From Flavobacterium sp. LC2016-13 (GTDB lineage Bacteria > Bacteroidota > Bacteroidia > Flavobacteriales > Flavobacteriaceae), in the NCBI RefSeq assembly GCF_009707955.1, contig NZ_WMDQ01000003.1:124001-188000 (forward strand): a stretch of 64,000 nucleotides of DNA, in the 5' to 3' direction. The notes beneath the pieces were generated by a model. It worked only from the letters and a program-made list of their open reading frames with translations. It was not told the DNA's origin and did not search any database. Below are positions 49,868-58,189 of this stretch, one piece after another. Each line of letters starts with the position of its first letter. Positions within the stretch are counted from its first letter, which is position 1. The translations under genes were made by a program, and so were the position numbers.

Positions 49868-51178
49868 ATGAAAAAAACACTATTCTTTATTATAACATTA
49901 GTGGGATTAATAACGCAATCCTGTAGTAATGACTCTAATGAAACTGAAGCTCTAAAACCTATAGACTTTAGCGTATCTCTTAAATACGACGCAACATTTA
50001 ATAGTTTGGCGACCAAAAAAGCTACTGTTACGCTTGTCAATAACGAAACCGGAAATAAATATACATCAGAATCTGATGAAACAGGTGTGGCAAAATTCAG
50101 CCAGATATTGCCGGGAACTTACTCTTTTTCTGCAACTAAAGTAATGTTATCTGCTGAGTTTACTGAAACTTTTGGCTACACTCCTACTGAGGCTGAAATT
50201 AATTTTAACGGCGCTGTAAGCAGCGTGGTCATTAGCAATACAACTACACCAATTGCACTGGAAATGAAAACCTCAAGAGTGGGTGATTTTGTAATTAAAC
50301 AAATTTATTATGGAGGTTCTGATACTAAAAAAGGTGCTGTTTTTAGAGATCAGTTTATCGAAATTTATAACAACTCTAATGCTGTTCAATACGCAGATGG
50401 CTTATATATGGCACAGCTTACCGGATCTACCACTACTACTGTAGCTGCTTACTCTTTGGCTAATGGGCAGTTTGACTGGAGCAAATCTGAAGGAATGACA
50501 ATTGGCAATGCTGCAAATACGGATTATGTTTATGGAATTAATATTATAAAAATTCCGGGCAACGGAACAGATTATCCTGTACAGCCAGGCGAAAGTATTG
50601 TTATTGCTCAAAATGCAATTAATCATAAATCAAACTATATTGACAATAACGGAAAGTCTGTAAGTATTTTAAATCCGGAACTAACTGTAGATTTAAGTAC
50701 TGCAAATTTTGAGTCGTTTTTAGGAACTTATTTAGGAGATCTTTATCAATATGATATTCAAAATCCAGCTGTTCCGGATGTTGATATTGCCTATTGGGGA
50801 AATACTAATAATGATATGATATTAGATTCAAACGGAAGACAAGCTTATGCAATTTTTAAAATGAATGATGCAGAATTTACAGCGCTGAAAAAATATAAAA
50901 ATCCTAAAGGAGACAAGAATTTTTTTCTTCAAATTCCTAACTCGGTTCTTATTGACGGTGTTGATACTACAAAAGATTTAGCATCTGGTTTAATACCTAA
51001 AAAATTAGCTTCAGAAATTGATGGGGGAAATACGTATTTGCCTTCGGGAGCTTACACTTCAAAATCTGTAATTAGAAAAACTAAAACTACAATTGCCGGA
51101 AGAATCATTTTGCAGGATACTAATAATTCCAGTAATGATTTTGTAGAAATAACTGCAAACCCAAGAGGATTTAACTAA
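49868..51178 (+). CDS. DUF4876-like surface lipoprotein
   Basis: A 436-residue lipoprotein (LVGLITQSCSNDSNETEA, lipid Cys about 19, with acidic residues after it as in flavobacterial surface-export signals). An Ig-like beta domain (VSLKYDATFNSLATKKATVT, GKYTSES-type strands) is followed by a large lamin-tail-like region (FVIKQIYYGGSDTKKGAVF, FIEIYNNSNAVQYADGLYM). The pattern fits proteins annotated DUF4876. It probably sits beside the TonB receptor at the cell surface as a binding partner. Function is not established; no SusD-like helices are seen. Confidence 0.82.
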   Translation: MKKTLFFIITLVGLITQSCSNDSNETEALKPIDFSVSLKYDATFNSLATKKATVTLVNNETGNKYTSESDETGVAKFSQILPGTYSFSATKVMLSAEFTETFGYTPTEAEINFNGAVSSVVISNTTTPIALEMKTSRVGDFVIKQIYYGGSDTKKGAVFRDQFIEIYNNSNAVQYADGLYMAQLTGSTTTTVAAYSLANGQFDWSKSEGMTIGNAANTDYVYGINIIKIPGNGTDYPVQPGESIVIAQNAINHKSNYIDNNGKSVSILNPELTVDLSTANFESFLGTYLGDLYQYDIQNPAVPDVDIAYWGNTNNDMILDSNGRQAYAIFKMNDAEFTALKKYKNPKGDKNFFLQIPNSVLIDGVDTTKDLASGLIPKKLASEIDGGNTYLPSGAYTSKSVIRKTKTTIAGRIILQDTNNSSNDFVEITANPRGFN

Positions 51179-51188
51179 AATTTCATTA

Positions 51189-52787
51189 ATGAAAATTAAT
51201 ATCATTAAAACTTTTCTATTAAGAAGTAATGCCGGATATTTTCGGGCATTACTTCTTATTTCTATCTTTTTTACCAATACTATGCAAGCGCAGGATAGTA
51301 TATTGGTGAGTAATCATATTGTTGATTCGCAAGTTAAAAATCAAATTTTTAAATACCCAATTGCTTTCACAAATCAATATATTAAAGATTTTACTTTTAC
51401 TGAAGTTTCGTATGAGCATCAAAAAAATGAATTTGCGCGAACCCAAATTGCAAATGAGATAAATACATACCAGTTTTTAGCTCAGGGTTATTTTACAACC
51501 GCTAATAAATGGAAATTATTTGGCGATTTATCGATTCGTAAAATAGAAGAAAAAGATTTAGGCTGGGTACTTTCAGACGATCGTGCAGAAGAACAGGAAG
51601 TTATAATGCCTCATTATTTTTTTGTTCCGAGAAAAGCCGATTGGTCCAATCAGCAATACCGATTAAATGCAGGATTTTCTAAAAATATTACCAACCGCAT
51701 TTCAATAGCTACAAAGATTAGTTATGATGCTGAAAAATATAGTCGAAGCTTAGATCCAAGACCTGAAATTATTGTAGGCAAGTTAGGCGGAGAACTACAG
51801 CTTGGTTATCAGTTAGCCGAAAATCATAAAGCTTTTGCTTTGGCGGGTTATACTACCAAAAGCAAAGATTTCACTTATAAATACAAAGATAACCATTTAA
51901 ATTTTGAAGCTTATCCGGATACTTATTTACGTTTTAACACCGGATACGGCAGAGTTCTTAACTATTTTAAATCGAGTTATTATAACAGTACAAGATTTCT
52001 ATACAAGGATAAGATTACCAAAGTTGGTTTAGGATATACTTTTAGCAATCAAAACACTACCGTAACAGCTTTGTTTTACAATCAAAAAACGAACAATAAT
52101 TTTTACACCAGCGTATTTGGAACTGAAGATAATGCAAGATTTAAGTTTACAATAAAAACCAATCATGCCGAAGTATTTGCATTACATAAATGGAATGAAA
52201 AGGAATTAAAAACGACATTAAAATTTGATAATAGCAATGGTATTAATTATGATGTAAATAGTAAAGGTCATAATTATAAAAACACTTTAAATACTCTAAA
52301 CTGGGTAACTTCAATTTCTAAAAAAACAAAATCTCATATTGATTATTTGTTTGGTTTAGATGTAAATTATCAGCAAAATACATACAATGATATTCTGGCA
52401 ACCAGCGATATGGAATTGAATTCGCTAAACACGGGAATATTTGGAAGCAAAGATTTTTCTTTCGGAAAAAGCAAATTAAACACTACAGTGAGTTTTAATA
52501 TGTATTTCCCGCTTCCTTCTAAATTAGACTATTACGATACTTCGGGAGGAACTAATTCTACTTTTTTTAATGAAGTTATTATACATGATTATGCAGTAAG
52601 CACCACTAATTATTTTGCACCCGCAATACGATTGGAATATAGTTATCCGGTAAAAAATAATAAAACGGTGGTCTTTTTTACTCATTTGAAAGAAAAAATT
52701 GCGTTGAAAAAACAAAGTGATTATCCTGTCGATATCAATACAAATAATACCGCTTGGGTTCAGTTTGGTATTCAATTAAATTATTAA
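51189..52787 (+). CDS. DUF6850-like outer-membrane beta-barrel protein
   Basis: A 532-residue beta-rich protein with an extended signal peptide (IIKTFLL... to FFTNTMQAQ). Alternating aromatic strands run to a C-terminal VQFGIQLNY, typical of outer-membrane barrels. Landmarks include FTEVSYEHQKNEFARTQIA and WSNQQYRLNAGFSKNI. I match it, with moderate confidence, to DUF6850 family barrels that occur with DUF4876 and cytochrome c peroxidase genes. An inverted repeat lies inside its signal-peptide codons. It is expected to form a channel or a docking barrel for the operon's substrate. The peroxidase gene starts 3 bp after it. Confidence 0.8.
   Translation: MKINIIKTFLLRSNAGYFRALLLISIFFTNTMQAQDSILVSNHIVDSQVKNQIFKYPIAFTNQYIKDFTFTEVSYEHQKNEFARTQIANEINTYQFLAQGYFTTANKWKLFGDLSIRKIEEKDLGWVLSDDRAEEQEVIMPHYFFVPRKADWSNQQYRLNAGFSKNITNRISIATKISYDAEKYSRSLDPRPEIIVGKLGGELQLGYQLAENHKAFALAGYTTKSKDFTYKYKDNHLNFEAYPDTYLRFNTGYGRVLNYFKSSYYNSTRFLYKDKITKVGLGYTFSNQNTTVTALFYNQKTNNNFYTSVFGTEDNARFKFTIKTNHAEVFALHKWNEKELKTTLKFDNSNGINYDVNSKGHNYKNTLNTLNWVTSISKKTKSHIDYLFGLDVNYQQNTYNDILATSDMELNSLNTGIFGSKDFSFGKSKLNTTVSFNMYFPLPSKLDYYDTSGGTNSTFFNEVIIHDYAVSTTNYFAPAIRLEYSYPVKNNKTVVFFTHLKEKIALKKQSDYPVDINTNNTAWVQFGIQLNY
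51220..51258 (+). repeat. 14-bp perfect inverted repeat inside signal-peptide codons
   Basis: TAAGAAGTAATGCC (51220-51233) pairs with 51245-51258 around an 11-nt loop, within codons 11-23 of the DUF6850 gene (SNAGYFRA region). A T-rich stretch follows in the message, so it could act as an attenuator or block ribosomes. It may also be a small hairpin insertion in the signal peptide. Confidence 0.75.
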
Positions 52788-52790
52788 AAA

Positions 52791-53933
52791 ATGAAAACAA
52801 AATTTATTGCTGTTGCGGCAATGCTATTTTCTCTTATTATCGTTTCCTATTCTAAGATTGAACCAGGTTATGTTTCTATTTCAGAATTAAAAAAATTATA
52901 CAGTAGCGGCGATTATTCAAAATGGCCAAAACCCGAAGTTGATTCGCTTGTTTATGCACAAGGTTTTGAAGATATTGGAACTTTGGGCAAACCCGAATTT
53001 CCTGTTGACAATCCATATTCTGAAGAAAAAGCTGCTTTGGGTAAAGTCTTATTTTTTGATCCGAGGTTATCAAAATCCGGACAAATTTCCTGTGCCAATT
53101 GCCACGATCCTGAACTTAATTGGGGCGACGCGAGAAGGGTTTCGTATGGAGAAGGAAGATTACAAGGCATCAGGAATTCGCCAAGTTTAATGAATATTGC
53201 GTATTCTAAAGTTTTCTTTTGGGATGGAAGAGCGAGTACGCTTGAAGATCAGGCGAGTTTCCCTATAAAAGATTCTAAAGAAATGAATTTTCATATTGAT
53301 CTGGCAACAAAAAGGCTCAATAAAATTAAAGGTTACAGGCCTTATTTTCAAAAAGCTTTTGGCAAAGAAAAAGTTACACAACAGGAAATTTTAAAAGCAA
53401 TTGCCACTTTTGAGAGGACATTGATAAGTCCGAAAAGTAAATTTGACAAATTCGTGGCCGGAGATTCCACTCAATTAAACAATCAACAGGTAGAAGGTTT
53501 GCATTTGTTTCGTACCAAGGCACGTTGCATCAATTGTCATAATACGGCTAATTTCTCTGATAATAAATTCCATAATATTGGACTTACTTATTACGGAAGG
53601 GAATATGAGGATTTGGGAAGATATAATGTTACGGGAAAAGCCGAAAATGTGGGCGAATTTAAAACACAATCTTTAAGAGGTGCTGCTCAAAACGCACCTT
53701 ATATGCACAATGGTTTGTTTCCAAATTTACGTGGAGTTCTTAATATATATAACGCGGGAATGCCTCAGCCAAAAAGAAAAGAAAGTCAGCAAAATGATAC
53801 TTTATTTCCTACAACTTCTAAGCTAATAAAAAAATTAAAACTGAACGAATCTGAGCTAAATGCATTAGAAGCATTTATAAGCAGTTTGTCTGCTGGTGCT
53901 TATAAAATGCGTCCTCCTGAAATGCCGCAGTAA
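52791..53933 (+). CDS. Diheme cytochrome c peroxidase (MauG/CcpA type)
   Basis: A 380-residue exported protein (signal FIAVAAMLFSLIIVSYS) with two heme-binding CxxCH motifs: ISCANCHDPE (Cys 101, 104, His 105) and ARCINCHNTA (about 246-250). Other conserved parts are GKVLFFDPRLSKSGQ, RNSPSLMNIAYSKVFFWDGR, LKTPSLR-like FKTQSLRGAAQNAPYMHNG. It reduces peroxide or carries out oxidations at the cell envelope. As the last gene of the operon with a TonB receptor, lipoprotein and barrel, it may oxidise or release the imported ligand, for example a metal complex. The role is inferred. Confidence 0.94.
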   Translation: MKTKFIAVAAMLFSLIIVSYSKIEPGYVSISELKKLYSSGDYSKWPKPEVDSLVYAQGFEDIGTLGKPEFPVDNPYSEEKAALGKVLFFDPRLSKSGQISCANCHDPELNWGDARRVSYGEGRLQGIRNSPSLMNIAYSKVFFWDGRASTLEDQASFPIKDSKEMNFHIDLATKRLNKIKGYRPYFQKAFGKEKVTQQEILKAIATFERTLISPKSKFDKFVAGDSTQLNNQQVEGLHLFRTKARCINCHNTANFSDNKFHNIGLTYYGREYEDLGRYNVTGKAENVGEFKTQSLRGAAQNAPYMHNGLFPNLRGVLNIYNAGMPQPKRKESQQNDTLFPTTSKLIKKLKLNESELNALEAFISSLSAGAYKMRPPEMPQ

Positions 53934-54080
53934 TTTTTATTTTAGATTTTTTTTAAAATAAAGAATCAAAAATAAACTTATAAACAGTTATATATCAAAA
54001 AAATAACTACTTTTAAGTCCCCATTTTTTTAGAACTGTTTTTTATACCTACTTAATCTGACCAACCAAAACCTCAACGAT

Positions 54081-54668
54081 ATGAACTGGTTTATCAATTT
54101 AACGGGAAAATTTAAAGACAAATTTTCGAGCTCGAATGCTACAAATGAAGGTCTTGAAAATTTAGAAAAGGGAAAGCGGCTTTATAATTCCAATCAAATT
54201 CAGGACGCTTTGATTTATCTGGATAATGCTATCAATTTAGGTTTTGATAACGGAGCTTATGAAATAAGGGGCAATTGTTTTCAAAAACTGGATTATCATT
54301 ATAAGGCGATTGAAGATTTTGACAAAGCAATTGAAATGAATCCTTTGGAGTTTTCTTATTATTATAGCCGTGCGGTTTCTAAAAAAGCTATTTTAGATTT
54401 TACAGGACAAATCGAAGATCTTCATAACGCTATTTATTATTACAAAAGAAATAAAAGTGTCGAAAATAATTTCCTGAAAATATTTGAAACGGACTTGCTA
54501 ATCGCGAAAACGTATATCGAAGGTTTAAAGCAAAATATTACTGATTTGCACCATACTCCTTATCTGGAAATTAAAACCCTGATTCGAGATTCTTTGCATC
54601 TTATAAAGAAAGTAAAACTTAAAAACGTAAGACCTAATTTTCAACATAAAGCAGATATCAAAACTTAA
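54081..54668 (+). CDS. Tetratricopeptide-repeat protein
   Basis: A 195-residue soluble protein with TPR helices: LENLEKGKRLYNSNQIQDALI, YLDNAINLGFDNGAYEIRGN, and CFQKLDYHYKAIEDFDKAIEMNPLEFSYYYSR. A C-terminal helical region follows, with a basic end. TPRs mediate protein contacts; the partner is unknown. It lies alone between the peroxidase operon and a small convergent gene whose start is far away, and is not obviously part of either. Confidence 0.85.
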   Translation: MNWFINLTGKFKDKFSSSNATNEGLENLEKGKRLYNSNQIQDALIYLDNAINLGFDNGAYEIRGNCFQKLDYHYKAIEDFDKAIEMNPLEFSYYYSRAVSKKAILDFTGQIEDLHNAIYYYKRNKSVENNFLKIFETDLLIAKTYIEGLKQNITDLHHTPYLEIKTLIRDSLHLIKKVKLKNVRPNFQHKADIKT

Positions 54669-54670
54669 TG

Positions 54671-54952
54671 CTATAAATCGATATTCTTCTGTTTTTCTGA
54701 CGTAAACTTTCTTATACTTTTATGAAGAATGCTTCGTGTATATTTTTTTTTGCTTTCGTAATCTTTTGTACATTTTTCGAGTTCTGCCAATAATGATTTA
54801 AAACTATTGTAAAGTACCGTTAGTTCTGCCATTTCTTTGCGTATTTTATCATCTTCTTCTAATTCTATTTCTTTAATATTAAGCAACATATATTCATATT
54901 TTTGAAATACATCTAATAAATTTCGATGTTCCCTATTATCAATTCCCTGCAT
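54671..54952 (-). CDS. Small coiled-coil protein (93 aa), uncharacterised
   Basis: A 93-residue highly charged, helical protein (VFQKYEYMLLNIKEIELEED, LTVLYNSFKSLLAELEKC), probably a coiled coil. Its stop is only 2 bp from the end of the convergent TPR gene, so the two share a 3' junction with no room for a terminator. No family is recognised. Its codon pattern is ordinary; expression is plausible because it starts from ATG with 43 bp before the S41 protease gene's end. Confidence 0.55.
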   Translation of the reverse strand: MQGIDNREHRNLLDVFQKYEYMLLNIKEIELEEDDKIRKEMAELTVLYNSFKSLLAELEKCTKDYESKKKYTRSILHKSIRKFTSEKQKNIDL

Positions 54953-54995
54953 AATTATGTTACTCCAATATTTTAAAAATTAAGAAAAAGTGATT

Positions 54996-56357
54996 TTACT
55001 GAACCAGAATAAGTAAAGGATCCGCATCAGTATTACTAGTAGAAATAGAAAGCGATTTTAATGTAGTGGTTTTCATTTTACTTGCGTTTCCTGCCATAAC
55101 ATTCAATGCGTTATTCAATAAAACTTCTGAAGTATTTCCTAAGGGAAAAACCTCAAGTTGTTGAATTTCATTTACAGCAATGGTTGGATTTATTCCTTTT
55201 GAATAATTTCCTTCGTTTCTGGCATTGAATAGTTTATAGATTGCCGGATATAAAACCCAACCTTTTTTTCCTGCAATTCGATCATCTTCTATAGAGAAAC
55301 CGGCTACGTCTTTGCCAAACGTTTTTTCTCCAATTGCAATAACTTCCATATAAGGTTTGAGGTTATTAATAATGAGTTCTGATGCTGATGCAGTTCGGTT
55401 TCCGCATAACACATAAATCCTGTTAATTGATGGATGTGCACTTTGTAAAGCTTCAAAACTTACTTTAGTTTCATTGCTTTCTAAGGCTTGTTTAAAAGAC
55501 TGATCGACTTTTCCGCCATTTGCATTTCCTTCAAATTTTATAAAAAGATCACTTGATTTTATGTTTGGTGCCAGAATGATACTTAATGCGGCTGCAGATG
55601 CTACATCTCCTCCTCCATTATATCTTAAATCTAAAACCATTTCTGTTATTGCTTTGCTTTTTAATTCCTTAAATAGCTGTAGATAAAGCTGCGCTTGTCC
55701 TACATCAAAATGAGAAATTTCTATGTAACCAATTTTAGTACTTGCATTGGTAATAACCTGATATGGCATTGGCTGTGTAAAACTAAATCCTTGCGATAAC
55801 GAAATTTCTTTTGGATTGGAAAAACCGGATTGTGCTGAATAAGAAGTCAACTTTAAATTTAACTGGCTTGAAGCAATCATATTTTTGTACAATTGGTCAT
55901 AGTTTCCGGCGTTCAATTCTGTTCCGGATATGTGTGTGATAAGATTACCTCTTTTTAAACCGTTATTTTTAGCCGGAGAATCTGCCAATACATATAATAT
56001 TACAGCATAATATTTTCCTTCAAACTCAAAAAAAGACACATCAAAGCCAAATTTTTGTCTCAGGCTTTGTATTGCTGTCTCCGGCTTTTCAGGATGTATG
56101 GCATAGGAATAAATATCATCTTTCTGGAGTAATTTACCGAAATATTCTTTCGGATTTGCCGACAAATCCCCCTGTGCCGGCATTGTATCACTCCAGCGAT
56201 AATATTTCTTCATTTGCTGATATATCCATTCATTGATATATTCGTTCGTGCCTTCATTATAGAACTGAACCGGATCATCTGAACTGCAAGAAAGAACTGA
56301 AACGTCTATAAAAAAAATAATGCCGTAGAATAGATAGGTGTAAATTTTATTTTTCAT
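54996..56357 (-). CDS. Surface lipoprotein S41-family protease
   Basis: A 453-residue lipoprotein (lipid Cys about 24 in SVLSCSSDDPV, with acidic residues following). An S41 N-terminal helical part and PDZ-like strand (LADSPAKNNGLKRGNLITHI) precede the catalytic core: MVLDLRYNGGGDVASAAALS, then CGNRTASASELIINN (Ser about 324) and IGEKTFGKDVAG (Lys about 349). It is a C-terminal-processing-protease-like Ser/Lys enzyme exposed outside the outer membrane. It is last in the minus-strand operon with T9SS and beta-helix proteins and could process them. The substrate is unknown. Confidence 0.9.
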   Translation of the reverse strand: MKNKIYTYLFYGIIFFIDVSVLSCSSDDPVQFYNEGTNEYINEWIYQQMKKYYRWSDTMPAQGDLSANPKEYFGKLLQKDDIYSYAIHPEKPETAIQSLRQKFGFDVSFFEFEGKYYAVILYVLADSPAKNNGLKRGNLITHISGTELNAGNYDQLYKNMIASSQLNLKLTSYSAQSGFSNPKEISLSQGFSFTQPMPYQVITNASTKIGYIEISHFDVGQAQLYLQLFKELKSKAITEMVLDLRYNGGGDVASAAALSIILAPNIKSSDLFIKFEGNANGGKVDQSFKQALESNETKVSFEALQSAHPSINRIYVLCGNRTASASELIINNLKPYMEVIAIGEKTFGKDVAGFSIEDDRIAGKKGWVLYPAIYKLFNARNEGNYSKGINPTIAVNEIQQLEVFPLGNTSEVLLNNALNVMAGNASKMKTTTLKSLSISTSNTDADPLLILVQ

Positions 56358-56419
56358 TTTAAAATCTATAAATATGAATTTTAATCACTTACAAAAGCAT
56401 AACAATATGTGTATTACTG

Positions 56420-57208
56420 TTATTTAAAAACAAAATAATCAGTTAAATTTAAAGTTCCGTCAACACCTGTAAATACTCCGTTTGCATCACTTTTTTCTTC
56501 AAGCACAATTAATTTTGATTTATTATTTGTCATGGTCATAATTACAGTAATTTTTTGACCCGGAATATAAGATTCTGTTGTGCCGTGTTTTACCAATTCC
56601 ATTAAAATAGTTGGAGGTGAGCTAAAAGGAAATTCAATAAAATTACCAAACTTATCTTTGTTTATATTTTCAATGGTGCCTAAAACTTGTCCGTTAACTT
56701 TACGCAGAATTCCATCTAAGTTTCCTTCATAACCGCTTTTAGAATATTTATTTTGATTAGGGAAAATAAATTTATATCCGCTGTTTCCTGTTTTAGTCAA
56801 AACACCCAATCTTATGGAAGAAACTTTATCAATCCAAAGGTTTTCTTTTGCAAAAAACGAAAGTGTATCTTTCGGTTTTTCTGCCGTAAAATGGTAAGTA
56901 TGTAAAATCTCTTTTGTTACTTTATTGGTGATTTCAACTGTTTTCCCTTCGTCTCCAAAATAGACAAAATCATAATCTTTGTCTATTTTTTTTACAAAAG
57001 CAGTTTTTTTGTCATTTCCAATCAAAATCACTTTACCGTTTATGGTTAGCTGCAAAGAATCACTTACGGCGCTGTAACCGTTGATGGTTATTTTTCCGGG
57101 TTGATTCGTTTCTGCACCGTAATACGGAACTAAATTATCATTGGTACAAGATGTAAAAAGTGTTGTTATAAGCGAAAAAATTAATACACTTGTCAATATA
57201 TTCTTCAT
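56420..57208 (-). CDS. Lipoprotein of unknown function
   Basis: About 262 residues. I start at ATG 57208 (MKNILTSVLIFSLITTLFTS then CTND); an upstream ATG at 57232 would add eight residues. It is beta-rich (TINGYSAVSDSLQLTINGKV, VYFGDEGKTVEITNKVTK, AYHFTAEKPKD-like) with no named domain recognised. The lipid Cys is followed by TND, consistent with surface exposure. It lies between the T9SS cargo gene and the S41 protease gene, in the same operon (spacing 61 and 62 bp). Role unknown; a partner of the exported beta-helix or protease is possible. Confidence 0.75.
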   Translation of the reverse strand: MKNILTSVLIFSLITTLFTSCTNDNLVPYYGAETNQPGKITINGYSAVSDSLQLTINGKVILIGNDKKTAFVKKIDKDYDFVYFGDEGKTVEITNKVTKEILHTYHFTAEKPKDTLSFFAKENLWIDKVSSIRLGVLTKTGNSGYKFIFPNQNKYSKSGYEGNLDGILRKVNGQVLGTIENINKDKFGNFIEFPFSSPPTILMELVKHGTTESYIPGQKITVIMTMTNNKSKLIVLEEKSDANGVFTGVDGTLNLTDYFVFK

Positions 57209-57268
57209 GTTTATTTTTTTTATTGTCGTCATGTTTTGCTAATCTTAAAATGATAAAATTTTAGGATT

Positions 57269-58114
57269 TTACTTTTTAATAAATTTTAATTTTTGAGAAA
57301 CTCCATTATTGGTAACAGAAAGAAAATAGATTCCTTGCGATAATCCTTCAACCGATAAACCTTCTGGTTTGTATGGAGATTCTTTAATTAAAAGTCCGTT
57401 TAAGTTGAAGATTTGTAATTTTGTTTCTTCTGTTTGAAATTCTTCAGCTATTTGTAATTCTAAATTATTCTGAACAGGATTTTGTTTTATTCTGCAAAGC
57501 GATGATTTTAAATCTACATCATTAACTCCTAATAGTGATTCTGCAACTACTGATATTTTATTGATTTCATATCCAATAAAATGTGTTTCAAGTTTATTTC
57601 CCAAGGCAATATATAATGTTGTTTCACCTTTGAATTGTGAAATATCTACAGTATAATCTTTAAACTCTGCTTCATCTCCAGTTAATCTTTCTAAAGTAAT
57701 AGTATTCAAAAGTTTAAATGAAGCCGGGTCCGGCGAAGTAGAAGCATAAATTAATAAATCCTCATTACTATCATAAATAGCAGGTTGTGCATTAAGGATT
57801 AATTTAATTTTTCCTGAATAAAACGATATATCCAGGGCAGGACTTATAGCCAGATTATCTTCATTTGTTTCTAATTGTCCACCTGTAGCAAAATCAATAT
57901 TATAGGTTCCTAAAACATCGATAATACCATCTGTAACAGTTTCTGTAAATTGAATGTTTTTACGTGCCATCCAATTACTGCCGTTTGCATCTTTATCTAA
58001 TAAAGTCCAGTCTGAAGCGTCGGCATCATCAAAATCATCTTCCCAAATTGTATATTGAGCAGATGCTATTCCTGAAATCATAATAAAAACTAATAAAAGT
58101 AAATTTCTTTTCAT
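57269..58114 (-). CDS. T9SS-secreted protein with choice-of-anchor J domain
   Basis: A 281-residue exported protein (MKRNLLLLVFIMISGIASAQ). The N-terminal part reads YTIWEDDFDDADASDWTLLD, typical of the choice-of-anchor J/cleaved adhesin domain, and it ends in a type A type IX secretion sorting domain: NPVQNNLELQIAEEF, LQIFNLNGLLIKES, and GIYFLSVTNNGVSQKLKFIKK. It is therefore delivered to the cell surface. It may bind a carbohydrate or protein. It is second after the beta-helix gene, separated by a hairpin at 58131-58157. Confidence 0.88.
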   Translation of the reverse strand: MKRNLLLLVFIMISGIASAQYTIWEDDFDDADASDWTLLDKDANGSNWMARKNIQFTETVTDGIIDVLGTYNIDFATGGQLETNEDNLAISPALDISFYSGKIKLILNAQPAIYDSNEDLLIYASTSPDPASFKLLNTITLERLTGDEAEFKDYTVDISQFKGETTLYIALGNKLETHFIGYEINKISVVAESLLGVNDVDLKSSLCRIKQNPVQNNLELQIAEEFQTEETKLQIFNLNGLLIKESPYKPEGLSVEGLSQGIYFLSVTNNGVSQKLKFIKK

Positions 58115-58130
58115 TTTTTTAAATTTTAAA

Positions 58131-58157
58131 ACATGGGCAGAAATACTCTGCCCATGT
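58131..58157 (-). terminator. Intercistronic hairpin between the beta-helix and T9SS genes
   Basis: Perfect 11-bp arms ACATGGGCAGA (58131-58141) and TCTGCCCATGT (58147-58157) with a 5-nt loop; only four T follow on the minus strand, so termination may be partial. Confidence 0.7.
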
Positions 58158-58189
58158 AGAATTATAATAACTAACTTATTGTATGCGTA

